Origin: an uncultured Clostridium sp. | Lineage (GTDB): Bacteria > Bacillota > Clostridia > Clostridiales > Clostridiaceae | Length of the DNA: 64,000 nucleotides | Reading direction: 5' to 3' | Assembly (NCBI GenBank): GCA_900547475.1 | Contig: URGW01000001.1 | Location: 1 to 64,000 of the forward strand | Shown: positions 15,972-25,344 of the stretch, piece after piece | How the letters are laid out: each line of letters starts with the position of its first letter | Numbering within the stretch: position 1 is the stretch's first letter | Position numbers and translations under genes: made by a program | Notes under the pieces: generated by a model | Seen by the model: the letters and a program-made list of their open reading frames with translations, nothing else | What the model was told of the DNA's origin: nothing | The model's database searches: none

Positions 15972-16898
15972 ATGCAAAATACTCAGAAAATAGAGCCTAA
16001 TTTAGTAAAAAAACGTAAAAGATTTAATAAATTAGCTTTAAAAGAATGGATTTCTGCTTACTTATTTCTAGCACCAATTTTAATTATTTTTGGTTATTTT
16101 GTTATTTATCCAATGATTAAAGGTATATATATAAGTTTCTTTGATTATTCTCTTAGAAACTTTGACTTTATAGGTCTAGGTAATTATAAAAGTTTATTAT
16201 CTGATGAAATATTTATAAAATCCTTAGTAAACACCTTAGTTATAGTACTTGGGACAGTGCCAGTAGTAATTATTTTATCATTGTTTATATCATTAGTAAT
16301 CTATAAGAAAAATCCTTTTTTAAGATCTTTATTTAGAGGGATATTCTATCTTCCAGCAGTTTCATCTATAGTTAGTATAACAGTAGTTTGGGGATGGATA
16401 TTACATCCCAATTACGGAATATTAAACTATATAACTGGTCTTTTTGGAGCTGAACCAAAAACATGGCTTGGTGATCCAAAGTATGCATTGATATGTATTA
16501 TAGTAGTTTTAGTAACCTTATCAATAGGACAACCTATAATTTTGTATGTAGCATCACTAGGAAATATTCCAACATCTTATTTAGAAGCAGCTCAAATTGA
16601 TGGAGCAACACCATGGCAGGTATTTACGAAAATCACATGGCCTCTTTTAATGCCAACTACATTATATATTGTAATAATCTCAACGATAAACTCATTCCAA
16701 ACATTTGCAATAATACAACTTTTAACTTCAGGTGGTCCTGCATATTCTACATCAACTATTATGTATTTAGTATATGAAAGAGCATTTACATTAAATAAAT
16801 ATGGTTTAGCTTCAGCAATGGGAGTTATTCTTGCAATAATAATAATGATGATTTCAATAGTACAATACAAATTCTTTGGAGAAGAAGTTGATTACTAA
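15972..16898 (+). CDS. ABC permease, MalF type (nan cassette B)
   Basis: The start is taken at ATG 15972, behind GTGGAGG; a frame extension to 15915 has no ribosome binding site and would lie in a hairpin. The product is 308 residues with six membrane helices (first WISAYLFLAPILIIFGYFVI). The EAA loop LEAAQIDGATPWQVFTKITW is at about residues 207-226. It forms the inner-membrane channel with the MalG-type protein that follows 19 bases later. The substrate is probably sialic acid, by context. The ATPase is not in the operon. Confidence 0.9.
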   Translation: MQNTQKIEPNLVKKRKRFNKLALKEWISAYLFLAPILIIFGYFVIYPMIKGIYISFFDYSLRNFDFIGLGNYKSLLSDEIFIKSLVNTLVIVLGTVPVVIILSLFISLVIYKKNPFLRSLFRGIFYLPAVSSIVSITVVWGWILHPNYGILNYITGLFGAEPKTWLGDPKYALICIIVVLVTLSIGQPIILYVASLGNIPTSYLEAAQIDGATPWQVFTKITWPLLMPTTLYIVIISTINSFQTFAIIQLLTSGGPAYSTSTIMYLVYERAFTLNKYGLASAMGVILAIIIMMISIVQYKFFGEEVDY

Positions 16899-16917
16899 AA
16901 GAAAGGAGTGCATATGG

Positions 16918-17748
16918 ATGAGTAAACGTAAAAAAATTTCAATTAAAGATATAATTTTTATGGCGATTATAATACTGTTAAGTATCTTATTTCTTTTCCC
17001 GTTTTATTGGATATTAACAGGCGCGTTTAAAAATCAAAGTGCTACAATACAAATACCACCTCAATGGTTTCCAAAACCTGCTACTTTTCAAAATTTTATA
17101 GATTTGGCTAAGTCACCACTGTTAAAGTGGACATTTAATAGTTTTTTCATTTCCTTTTGTACAATGTTATTAGTGTGTATAACATCAACTATGGGGGGAT
17201 ATGTATTAGCAAAAAAAAGATTTCCAGGACGTAGAATTATATTTTGGTTATTTATAATAGCTATGGCTTTACCTAAACAAGCTGTTTTAATACCTTTATT
17301 TACAATATTAGCAAAATTAGATTGGATTAACTCTTATAAAGCGTTAATACTTCCAGCTGTAGCTTGGCCATTTGGAGTATTTTTGATGAAACAATTTTCA
17401 CAAGGAATTCCAGGTGAGCTTTTAGAATCTGCAAAAATAGATGGATGTTCAGAGATTAGAATTTTCTGTAATATAGTAATTCCACTTGTAAAACCAGGTA
17501 TTGGTGCACTTGCTATATTTACATTTATAAGTTCTTGGAATGATTATTTTATGCAACTCATACTTATAAGGAGTAAGGATATGGTTACTTTACCTTTAGG
17601 AGTTGCCTTATTACAATCAGAGTTTACAACAAATTATGGATCAATTATGGCTGGTGCAACTTTAGCATCATTGCCTATGATAATAATATTTATAGCATTC
17701 CAAAAATATTTCACTCAAGGCATAGCTATGGGAGCTGTAAAAGGATAG
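16918..17748 (+). CDS. ABC permease, MalG type (nan cassette B)
   Basis: The start is taken at ATG 16918, nine bases after GGAG; an upstream TTG at 16876 would overlap the previous gene without its own site. The 276-residue protein has the MalG pattern: FPFYWILTGAFKN, GGYVLAKKRFPGRR, LLESAKIDGCSEIRIFCNI as the EAA loop, SSWNDYFMQLILI, and the classic ending FQKYFTQGIAMGAVKG. It is the second transmembrane subunit of the nan-operon importer, in the cytoplasmic membrane. Confidence 0.9.
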   Translation: MSKRKKISIKDIIFMAIIILLSILFLFPFYWILTGAFKNQSATIQIPPQWFPKPATFQNFIDLAKSPLLKWTFNSFFISFCTMLLVCITSTMGGYVLAKKRFPGRRIIFWLFIIAMALPKQAVLIPLFTILAKLDWINSYKALILPAVAWPFGVFLMKQFSQGIPGELLESAKIDGCSEIRIFCNIVIPLVKPGIGALAIFTFISSWNDYFMQLILIRSKDMVTLPLGVALLQSEFTTNYGSIMAGATLASLPMIIIFIAFQKYFTQGIAMGAVKG

Positions 17749-17772
17749 ATATAAAAAAGAAGGTGTAGAAGG

Positions 17773-18687
17773 ATGGATTTTTGTAAAGAAGATTTTAAAG
17801 GAGTATTTATAGCATTTTATACTTGTTTCAATGAAGAAGGAAATATAAGTGTAGATGCTATTAAAAAATTAGCAAGATTTTATGCTAATAAAGGAGTAAA
17901 AGGTTTATATGTTGGCGGAAGTTCAGGGGAAGGTTTCTTATTAACTGTAGATGAAAGAAAAAAATTACTTGAAGCAGTAATAGATGAAGTAGGAAAAGAA
18001 TTAACTATTATTGTTCATGTAGGAGCTGCAGCAACTAGAGATAGTGTTGAACTTGCTAAACATGCGGAGGAGAAAGGAGCTCATGCATTATCAGCAGTTC
18101 CTAATGTTTATTATGGTCTTCCAGAAAGAAGTATTGAATTACATTGGAAAAATATAATTAATAGTACAAACCTTCCATTTATAATTTATAACATACCTCA
18201 AACTACAGGATATTCACTATCAAATAATTTATTAAAGAAAATGTTATCTTGTCCAAGTGTTATAGGGGTAAAAAATAGTAGTATGAGTACTTATGACATT
18301 CAAAGATTTAAGGCTATTGGAGGAGAAAGACTAATAGTTTTCAATGGACCTGATGAGCAATATATATCAGGAAGAATTATGGGAGCAGATTCAGGAATAG
18401 GAGGCACTTATGGAGTAATGCCAGAACTTTTCTTGAAAGCTGAAGAATATTTTTCAAATAATAACATAGAAAAAGCAAAAGAAGTACAATTTACAATTAA
18501 TGAAATAATAGAGGAACTTCTTTCATTTCCATCTCTTTATGGAGTTGCAAAAGAAATTGTTAAATTAAGGGGGATTGATATAGGTACAACAAGGCTTCCA
18601 TTAGAACCTGTAGATGAGTTTGAAATGCCAAGAGTAAGGGCACTTTATGAAAAAATTATTAGTGCAATAGAAAAATATACTCTTTAA
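17773..18687 (+). CDS. nanA: N-acetylneuraminate lyase
   Basis: A 304-residue aldolase of the DHDPS/NAL superfamily. It splits N-acetylneuraminate into ManNAc and pyruvate in the cytoplasm. GGSSGEGFLLT is the carboxylate-binding loop of the lyases, Tyr139 in FIIYNIPQTTG and Schiff-base Lys167 in IGVKNSS are the catalytic residues, and GADSGIGGTYGVMPEL is the typical C-terminal substrate loop. It lies between the transporter genes and nanK. The start ATG 17773 has AGGTGTAGAAGG before it. Confidence 0.95.
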   Translation: MDFCKEDFKGVFIAFYTCFNEEGNISVDAIKKLARFYANKGVKGLYVGGSSGEGFLLTVDERKKLLEAVIDEVGKELTIIVHVGAAATRDSVELAKHAEEKGAHALSAVPNVYYGLPERSIELHWKNIINSTNLPFIIYNIPQTTGYSLSNNLLKKMLSCPSVIGVKNSSMSTYDIQRFKAIGGERLIVFNGPDEQYISGRIMGADSGIGGTYGVMPELFLKAEEYFSNNNIEKAKEVQFTINEIIEELLSFPSLYGVAKEIVKLRGIDIGTTRLPLEPVDEFEMPRVRALYEKIISAIEKYTL

Positions 18688-18693
18688 ATAAAG

Positions 18694-18727
18694 GTATAGG
18701 CGTAGATAAGTCTATGCCTATATTTTA
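18694..18727 (+). terminator. Hairpin between nanA and nanK
   Basis: TATAGGCGTAGA pairs with TCTATGCCTATA around TAAG, followed by TTTTAT. It may terminate part of the transcript before nanK. Confidence 0.6.
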
Positions 18728-18775
18728 TATTTATAAAATTATTTTGGTGTTTAAGTATATTATGAGGTGGTAAAA

Positions 18776-19657
18776 ATGAGAGTTTTAGCTTTAGATATTG
18801 GAGGAACAGCTATAAAAATAGGTGTTATCAATGAAAAGGGGGAAATTATTGATAAAAGCCAAGTACCAACTATGGCCAAAGATGGTGGAGAAGTATTAAT
18901 AAATAGAGTTTTTAATATTATTAGTGAATATAAAAATATAGATAGAATAGGGATAAGTACAGCAGGACAAGTAGATCATGTTAAAGGTAAAATAATTTTT
19001 GCCTCAGATAATATTCCAGGATGGACAGGAATGGAGATAAAAAAAAGAATAGAAGAGAAGTTTAATATACCAACAGTTGTAGAAAATGATGTAAATGCAG
19101 CAGCTATAGGTGAAGCCTATTATGGAGCTGGTTTAAATAATAAAAGTTTTTTATGTATTGCATATGGTACTGGGATTGGTGGTGCTATTGTAGAAAATAG
19201 AGAAATATATAGAGGGGCTTATGGTTCTGCTGGTGAAGTTGGACATATAATTACTCATGTACATGGAAAAGAATGTACTTGTGGGGCAAATGGATGTTAT
19301 GAAGCTTATGCATCTACGACAGCATTAGTTGAAAAAGTAAAAAAAGAATTAGGCTTAACAGAAGTAGATGGTAGAATAATTTTTAGCCTTATTAATGATA
19401 ATGAAAAAGTTAAAAATATAGTTAATCAATGGATATTTGAAATAATGGTTGGTTTAGCAAATTTAATTCATATATTTAATCCATCACTTATAGTATTAGG
19501 TGGAGGAATTATGGAACAAGAGTATATAATAGAATATATTAAAGGAAATATTGATAAGCTTATAATGCCTAATTATAGAAATGTTAAATTTGAAGGAGCA
19601 AGAATAGGTAATAAGGCTGGTATATTAGGAATAGCTAATATTGCAATGAGAATATAG
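18776..19657 (+). CDS. nanK: ROK-family N-acetylmannosamine kinase
   Basis: It phosphorylates ManNAc at C6 with ATP, giving the substrate of NanE. The N-terminal phosphate loop is LALDIGGTAIKIGVI, the substrate pocket VVENDVNAAAIGEAYYGAG, and the ROK zinc motif GHIITHVHGKECTCGANGC, with Cys-x-Cys-x4-Cys. The start is taken at ATG 18776 (AGGTGG six bases before); a GTG at 18767 is less well placed. It has 293 residues, the usual length. The assignment to ManNAc rather than glucose rests on its place beside nanA and nanE. Confidence 0.9.
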   Translation: MRVLALDIGGTAIKIGVINEKGEIIDKSQVPTMAKDGGEVLINRVFNIISEYKNIDRIGISTAGQVDHVKGKIIFASDNIPGWTGMEIKKRIEEKFNIPTVVENDVNAAAIGEAYYGAGLNNKSFLCIAYGTGIGGAIVENREIYRGAYGSAGEVGHIITHVHGKECTCGANGCYEAYASTTALVEKVKKELGLTEVDGRIIFSLINDNEKVKNIVNQWIFEIMVGLANLIHIFNPSLIVLGGGIMEQEYIIEYIKGNIDKLIMPNYRNVKFEGARIGNKAGILGIANIAMRI

Positions 19658-19737
19658 TTAATTTATTTGTTATGAAATAAGAGAAAAATGTTGTATTTTG
19701 GTATAAAAGATGATATATTGTATAAAAATACTTTAAA

Positions 19738-19757
19738 TTTAGTTCAGAGAAACTAAG
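19738..19757 (+). promoter_or_regulatory. PyrR-type RNA binding loop next to the ribosome binding site
   Basis: AGTTCAGAGAAACT (19741-19754) has the CNGNGA apical loop of the PyrR recognition hairpin. Its stem bases keep pairing (U-A in place of C-G), and the stem extends to TTAG/CTAA. The right arm abuts AAGGAG, the ribosome binding site of the permease gene. There is no terminator between it and the start codon, so control would be at translation. Confidence 0.65.
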
Positions 19758-19772
19758 AAGGAGAATGACAAT

Positions 19773-21062
19773 ATGAAAAAAATATCAGAAAATGAATTAT
19801 TAATGGTAGATGTTAATGAGAAGGTGCCAATAAAGAAAGCAATTCCATTAAGTATACAACATTTATTTGCAATGTTTGGATCATCTGTTTTGGTTCCAAT
19901 TTTATTTAACATTGACCCAACAACAGTGTTATTTTTTAATGGGATAGGTACTTTACTTTATGCCTTTATTACAAAGAAAAGTATACCAGCATATTTGGGA
20001 TCAAGTTTTGCTTTTCTAACTCCAACATTTTTATTATTTAGTCAAGGGCATAGTTTTCAAACTGTGCAGGGAGGATTTGTAGCTTCAGGACTTGTTTTTT
20101 CAATAGTAGCAGTTATTGTAGGTTATACAGGAACAGACTGGATTAATAAATTATTTCCACCAGCAGCAATGGGGGCAATAGTTACTATTATAGGTTTAGA
20201 ACTTGCAACTACAGCAGCTGATATGGCAGGTTTCCCTGTTGGAGGGTCAAATTCACCAGAGTTTAATAAAACTTGGGTTATAGTATCAATGGTTACTCTT
20301 ATATCAGTTATATTAAGTAGTGTATTGTTAAAAGGATTTTTAAAAGTAATACCTATTTTAATAGGTGTTGTTGTTGGATATATAACAGGTTGCTTTATGG
20401 GGCTTGTTGATTTTGGAGCTATAGAAAGTGCATCATTTTTTACAGTACCACAAATAAGATTAGCTAAGTTTGATATTACAGCTATATTAACTATACTTCC
20501 AGCAACATTTGTAGTAATAGCAGAACATATAGGTCATTTAAAAGTTACTAGTAGTATAGTAGGTAGGGATTTATCAAAAAATCCAGGACTTCATAGATCG
20601 CTTTTAGGAGATGGATTATCAACTATGATTTCTGGTATGTTTGGTTCAGTACCAACAACTACTTATGGAGAAAATATAGGAGTTATGGCACTAACAAAAG
20701 TATATAGCGTATATGTAATATGTGGTGCAGGAATAATTTCAATAATATTAGGGTTTTCAGGTAAGCTTTCAGCTATAATAAATACAATACCAACTCCTGT
20801 AATAGGTGGTGTTAGCTTATTACTATTTGGAACTATTGCAACATCAGGACTTAGAACTTTTATAGAAGCAAAAGTAGACTTTTCAAAGTCTAGAAATTTA
20901 ATACTTACATCAGTAATATTTATGGTAGGTTTAAGTGGTATAAATTTAAGTATAGGTGTTGTAGAATTAAAGGGAATGGGATTAGCAACTATAGTTGGAA
21001 TTATTATAAATTTAGCATTTATAATATTTGATAAACTTGGAATTATGAATGAAGAAGCTTAA
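19773..21062 (+). CDS. uraA: Uracil permease (NCS2 family)
   Basis: A 429-residue, 12-14-helix proton symporter of the nucleobase-cation NCS2 family. LSIQHLFAMFGSSVLVPILF at the N-terminus and IPAYLGSSFAFLTPTFLL are typical of the uracil branch. The conserved AEHIGHLKVTSSIVGRD and SVPTTTYGENIGVMALTKVY carry the substrate-binding Glu residues. It imports uracil for salvage. A PyrR-type loop overlapping the translation start region supports the uracil assignment over xanthine. It is a single gene with its own large terminator. Confidence 0.9.
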   Translation: MKKISENELLMVDVNEKVPIKKAIPLSIQHLFAMFGSSVLVPILFNIDPTTVLFFNGIGTLLYAFITKKSIPAYLGSSFAFLTPTFLLFSQGHSFQTVQGGFVASGLVFSIVAVIVGYTGTDWINKLFPPAAMGAIVTIIGLELATTAADMAGFPVGGSNSPEFNKTWVIVSMVTLISVILSSVLLKGFLKVIPILIGVVVGYITGCFMGLVDFGAIESASFFTVPQIRLAKFDITAILTILPATFVVIAEHIGHLKVTSSIVGRDLSKNPGLHRSLLGDGLSTMISGMFGSVPTTTYGENIGVMALTKVYSVYVICGAGIISIILGFSGKLSAIINTIPTPVIGGVSLLLFGTIATSGLRTFIEAKVDFSKSRNLILTSVIFMVGLSGINLSIGVVELKGMGLATIVGIIINLAFIIFDKLGIMNEEA

Positions 21063-21089
21063 ATAGTTATATTTAGGAAATATAAAATT

Positions 21090-21166
21090 AAGAGATAGAA
21101 TTTAACTAAAATTATGTATACCTAATTTTAATAGGTATGATAATGTTAAATTTTATCTCTTTTGTA
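21090..21166 (+). terminator. Large terminator after the uracil permease
   Basis: AAGAGATAGAATTTAAC pairs with GTTAAATTTTATCTCTTTT. A second hairpin (ATACCT/AGGTAT) lies inside the loop, and a T-rich tail follows. Confidence 0.75.
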
Positions 21167-21293
21167 TTTTTTGATTTTAAGCAATAAAATTTATCTTTTA
21201 TTTAAATTAACAAAGAGGATAGTAATAATTCTGAGTATAATAGCTAAGAATAAATAGATAAGAAATAAAAAATTATACGAAAGGATGAAAATT

Positions 21294-21860
21294 ATGAAGG
21301 CTATAATAATTGAATGTAACCCTAGTAAAAATTCATTTAGTGAAATTATTAAAGAAAAAATAAAAAGTGCTTTAGAAGAAAAGAAAAAAGCATATGATGT
21401 AATTGATTTATATCAAGATAACTTTAATCCTGTAATGAATGAGATGGATGAAAAATTATATAGTAAAGGTGAAAGTAGTGATGAACTAGTTAAGAAATAT
21501 CAAAACTATATTAAACAAAGTGATGAAGTAATATTTATCTTTCCAATATGGTGGAATAATGTACCTGCCATGTTAAAGGGTTTTTTTGACAAGGTATTTA
21601 TAAAAGAATTTGCATTTATAGAAGAAAATAATAGACCTAAAGGATTATTAACTAATATAAATAAGGGATTATTAATAACAACATCAGAAAGTGATACTTC
21701 TTATATTAAAAATGATTTAGGAAATCCTATTGAAAATACCATTATAAAATCAACATTAGAAGTAGCTGGTATGAGCAATATAAAATGGATTAACATTAAT
21801 GTTGAACCAGGTGAATCTGAAAAAGAAGAATTTTTAAAAGAAATAGAATTAAACTTATAA
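21294..21860 (+). CDS. Flavodoxin-fold NAD(P)H quinone reductase (MdaB/KefF-like)
   Basis: The protein starts KAIIIECNPSKNSFSEIIKE, an FMN-binding loop, and has IFIFPIWWNNVPAMLKGFFD, the conserved motif of the NAD(P)H dehydrogenase (quinone) family, followed by FIKEFAF. It has 188 residues counting from ATG 21294, which is correctly spaced from AAAGG; an ATG at 21285 sits too close. It probably reduces quinones or other small acceptors with NAD(P)H. Neighbours give no hint of a specific role, and a terminator shared with the convergent ABC gene follows. Confidence 0.8.
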   Translation: MKAIIIECNPSKNSFSEIIKEKIKSALEEKKKAYDVIDLYQDNFNPVMNEMDEKLYSKGESSDELVKKYQNYIKQSDEVIFIFPIWWNNVPAMLKGFFDKVFIKEFAFIEENNRPKGLLTNINKGLLITTSESDTSYIKNDLGNPIENTIIKSTLEVAGMSNIKWININVEPGESEKEEFLKEIELNL

Positions 21861-21975
21861 TTAAGGGAGTTAGTTGAATATAAAAATAGTACTTTTAAAT
21901 AATATACTCGTAAATGAATATTAATATAAAAATAAAATTAATACTAAACAAACAATTACATTAGATTAAATATAA

Positions 21976-22013
21976 AAAGTGAAGCTTCTCTAAGAAAGAG
22001 ACTTCACTTATAT
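21976..22013. terminator. Bidirectional terminator between convergent genes
   Basis: AAGTGAAGCTTCTCT pairs with AGAGACTTCACTT (a small internal mismatch), with T-rich flanks on both strands. Confidence 0.7.
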
Positions 22014-22028
22014 TTTCATATAGTTAAA

Positions 22029-23678
22029 TTAAATTTTATTTTTAACTATTATAGCCTTATTCCAAACAACTAAATTCAATATAATTAAAATTAAACTATA
22101 TATTAATATTGCAAAAATATTTTTACTTAATAAAAAATGTATAAATGCACCTAAACCAACTGTACAAAATGATATAAATAAAACAATGAGATTTTGTGAT
22201 GAATCTGCTACATTTGTTTGTAAACTAAATGGTAATTTAAAATTACTAATAAAGTGTTGTATTGGAATAACTAAAGTTGCGAAAGCAATCACAACTATTA
22301 AATGAGGTACTACTTTTAAACCAAATAACCATATAAAAGCTATTGCTTGAACTATAAATATTGGCAATAATAAATTTATAAAAACAGCTTTATAACATCC
22401 TTTATATATTATGGATTTATTTTTAATAGGTGTACTTATATATAACCATGAAGCTTTATAATTACTAGAAAATTGAAGAAGCGATAGTGTATTACCAAAC
22501 ATTAAAATGAAAAAGTAAATATATAAATAAGAATTTGAATTTCCCATATTATTTTTCCATTCTGAAAAACTTCCTATATTATGACTATCATTAATTATAA
22601 ACATAAATAAGAAAGGCATAATAAGCGAAAATCCTAAATTCGGATATAATTTTAGTTTAAAGTCTCTTTCATTTTTTATAAGTGAGCTACCAAAACTATA
22701 AATAGCTTTTTCTTCATTACCTTTACAAAACATATATCCTAGTTTATATAGTAGCCCTTTTTTCTTTTTATTTTCTTTTCCATCATTAGCATTTAGTTTT
22801 GATAAATAATTTTCAAATTGCTTACTCTTCTTTATATAAGTTATTATTGCGATTAATGGTATAATTATAGAAAAAACTACTAATAATAAAGAGATACTTG
22901 TTAACTTACCTTGATCTAAAGCATATATTGGTGACGCAAACCACATTGGAGGAACTAATAAGTTCCAAATTTTTTCTTTGTATGAAATATTTAAATCAGT
23001 AAATTCAAATATTCTTGGAATAATTTGATATCCTATAACCATAGTTGATGTTAATATTATTTGTACAAAATTTATAATGTCTTTTACCTTTTCCCCATTA
23101 AAATATTTAAGTATAAAATAATATACTAAGGCTGTAATAACTATCATAAATATATCAATTATTATGATATTTAATAAGAATAATATTCCTATGGCTATTC
23201 CATTAATAAAAGCGCCTATTATAGCAAGCCATCCTAAAGCCATTGAAATCATAAATATATAATATACAATATGTGTTATTTTTGCAGCATTTAATGTTTT
23301 ATTATTAACACCAGTAATTTTAATTAAATTGCTATCTTTTACGTCAAGTAATACGGTAGAAAAGTCTGCAATAAAAACAGTTAATACTAAAAACATAAAT
23401 AAAGCAAAAATCATTGTATATACATACATTTTATTTATTGGTATAAAAGTTATTAGTCCAATAAACAAGCCCATAAAAGCATACAGAATCAAAGATATAA
23501 TAAAATAGTTTTTTTCTTTTCCTTCATTAATATTTCCATTTGCTAAAGTTGAAGTTCTTCTACTATCCATAGTTAATTTATATTTTAAAATTAACCTCAT
23601 TTTTTCATAATCTACACCTATAGATATATATAATGATTTTATTTTATCTAATACTTTTAAAAATATATGGTCCTTCAT
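22029..23678 (-). CDS. ABC exporter membrane subunit (ABC-2-like)
   Basis: The start is taken at the ATG whose first base is 23678 (MKDHIFLKVLDK), with GAGGTG eight bases upstream; an extension to 23693 would overlap the ATPase gene. About 549 residues with around a dozen hydrophobic helices in two blocks, separated by a long soluble stretch at about 290-370. It belongs to the poorly named large ABC-2 type permeases found in Firmicutes beside one ATPase. The transported substance is unknown: a peptide, lipid or drug. It forms a two-gene operon with the ATPase gene. Confidence 0.75.
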   Translation of the reverse strand: MKDHIFLKVLDKIKSLYISIGVDYEKMRLILKYKLTMDSRRTSTLANGNINEGKEKNYFIISLILYAFMGLFIGLITFIPINKMYVYTMIFALFMFLVLTVFIADFSTVLLDVKDSNLIKITGVNNKTLNAAKITHIVYYIFMISMALGWLAIIGAFINGIAIGILFLLNIIIIDIFMIVITALVYYFILKYFNGEKVKDIINFVQIILTSTMVIGYQIIPRIFEFTDLNISYKEKIWNLLVPPMWFASPIYALDQGKLTSISLLLVVFSIIIPLIAIITYIKKSKQFENYLSKLNANDGKENKKKKGLLYKLGYMFCKGNEEKAIYSFGSSLIKNERDFKLKLYPNLGFSLIMPFLFMFIINDSHNIGSFSEWKNNMGNSNSYLYIYFFILMFGNTLSLLQFSSNYKASWLYISTPIKNKSIIYKGCYKAVFINLLLPIFIVQAIAFIWLFGLKVVPHLIVVIAFATLVIPIQHFISNFKLPFSLQTNVADSSQNLIVLFISFCTVGLGAFIHFLLSKNIFAILIYSLILIILNLVVWNKAIIVKNKI

Positions 23679-23682
23679 AAAT

Positions 23683-24468
23683 TTACACCTCACTAATTAA
23701 GGATGTAATTTCATTAGCTATTTCTTTATGGTTATTAAATCCTGTTAATTGATTAAATATTTCTTCTAAAGTTCCTTCATCACTACCTTTTTGAAGTTCT
23801 TCAAAGGTACCATCTGCAACTATATTTCCTTTATTAAGAAGTATAATTCTATTACTTAATTTTTCAACGACATCCATGATGTGAGATGAGTAAAAGATAG
23901 TTTTCCCTTGTGCTGCAAGAGATGACATAAGCTCTTTAACTATCATAACTGTATTTGCATCTAATCCACTTAAAGGCTCATCTAAAAATAAAATATCTGG
24001 ATTATGTAATAAGCTAGATATAAGTAGTATCTTTTGTTTCATACCTTTAGAGCAAGCTGATATTCTTGTATTAATACATTGTGATATTCCTAATAAATCC
24101 ATAAGTGACTTTGCTCTTTTTTCAAGAATATTTACTTCTAATCCATATAACTGCCCAATGAAATTTAAATATTCCATAGCTGTTAAGCTTTCATAAAGAT
24201 CTGCAATTTCAGGTACATATCCTATTCTTTTTTTATATTCTCCGTCTCCATTTTTTATATTTTCACCAAATAATATTACATCACCTTCATAATCCTCAAT
24301 TAGACCTAAGATAATTTTTACTGTAGTACTTTTACCAGCACCGTTTGCCCCTATATATCCAATAATTTCGCCTTTTTTTACTTTAAGGTTTATACCTTTA
24401 AGAACTTCCTTATTACCATAATTTTTCTTTAAATTTATCATTTCTAATATATAATTTTCATTCAACAT
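23683..24468 (-). CDS. ABC transporter ATPase subunit
   Basis: A 261-residue ABC ATPase of the CcmA/drug-export type. Walker A is GYIGANGAGKSTTV, the signature is the degenerate ACSKGMKQK, Walker B is ILFLDEPLSGLD, and the switch His is in FYSSHIMDVVEKL. The start ATG has TGAGGTG upstream. It is the first gene of the operon, ending four bases before the start of the membrane subunit. The pattern fits an exporter for antimicrobial compounds or lipids; no regulator or sensor kinase is adjacent to narrow it down. Confidence 0.88.
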   Translation of the reverse strand: MLNENYILEMINLKKNYGNKEVLKGINLKVKKGEIIGYIGANGAGKSTTVKIILGLIEDYEGDVILFGENIKNGDGEYKKRIGYVPEIADLYESLTAMEYLNFIGQLYGLEVNILEKRAKSLMDLLGISQCINTRISACSKGMKQKILLISSLLHNPDILFLDEPLSGLDANTVMIVKELMSSLAAQGKTIFYSSHIMDVVEKLSNRIILLNKGNIVADGTFEELQKGSDEGTLEEIFNQLTGFNNHKEIANEITSLISEV

Positions 24469-24715
24469 AATTCACCTCAATAAATTACTATTTATTTATA
24501 TTTTACCATTATTACTATAAAAATAATATTGATTAATAAATTAATTTAGAAAAATAAACTTAATTTACTTATAAAGTTATTTTAAATAAGTAAAAATATT
24601 AATCTTAATCTTAATTAGTAGTAGTTTTTGTTGAATTTTATAACAAATTATTGCTATTAACATAATATTTAATATATTATATAATTATATATTACATAGA
24701 GGAGGATTTAAGGAA

Positions 24716-25225
24716 ATGCTTAGTGAAAAATTATTAAAAGCCCTTAATGAACAAGTTAACTTTGAATTTTATTCTTCTTATACATATCTTGCAATGGCTG
24801 GATATTGTGAATCTATTGACTTAAGTGGATTTGCAAATTTCTTTAGAGTTCAAGCTAAAGAAGAATTAGATCATGCTATGAAATTATATGATTATGTATA
24901 TCAAAAAAATGGATCAATTGAATTAGAACAAGTAAATAAGCCGCAAATAGAATATGATGGAATTATTGATGTATTCCAAAAAGGATATGAGCATGAGCAA
25001 TTAGTTACAAAGAAAATATATTTATTAACAGATATAGCTTACGAAGAAAGAGAACATTCTACAATCAGTTTACTTAAATGGTTTATTGATGAGCAAGTAG
25101 AAGAAGAAAATAATTTTAATGCTTTACTTAAAAAAGTAAGAAGAGTTGGAGATAATCAGGCAGCATTGTATTTACTTGATGATGAACTGCAAAAAAGACA
25201 ATATGTATCTTCAGAAACTGTATAG
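24716..25225 (+). CDS. Non-haem ferritin
   Basis: A 169-residue four-helix protein of the FtnA type that stores iron after oxidising Fe(II). The ligands of the ferroxidase site are seen in NFEFYSSYTYLAMAGYCES, FRVQAKEELDHAMKLYDY and IAYEEREHSTISLLKWFIDE (Glu, Glu-x-x-His, Glu). The 24-mer subunit is cytoplasmic. It is monocistronic, with AGGAGG before ATG 24716 and a clear terminator after. I see no obvious Fur site in the AT-rich 247 bases between it and the divergent ABC operon. Confidence 0.95.
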   Translation: MLSEKLLKALNEQVNFEFYSSYTYLAMAGYCESIDLSGFANFFRVQAKEELDHAMKLYDYVYQKNGSIELEQVNKPQIEYDGIIDVFQKGYEHEQLVTKKIYLLTDIAYEEREHSTISLLKWFIDEQVEEENNFNALLKKVRRVGDNQAALYLLDDELQKRQYVSSETV

Positions 25226-25265
25226 TTTCTATATTATATTAAATGACATAAGATAATATTTATAT

Positions 25266-25312
25266 AAAAAGTGCTAGATATATTAAAATATAAATACCTA
25301 GCACTTTTTTAA
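25266..25312 (+). terminator. Terminator after ferritin
   Basis: AAAAAGTGCTAG pairs with CTAGCACTTTTT, followed by T residues. On the minus strand it could also serve the MFS gene. Confidence 0.8.
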
Positions 25313-25344
25313 TTAAATTATATTGTTATTTCGATTATATTTTT

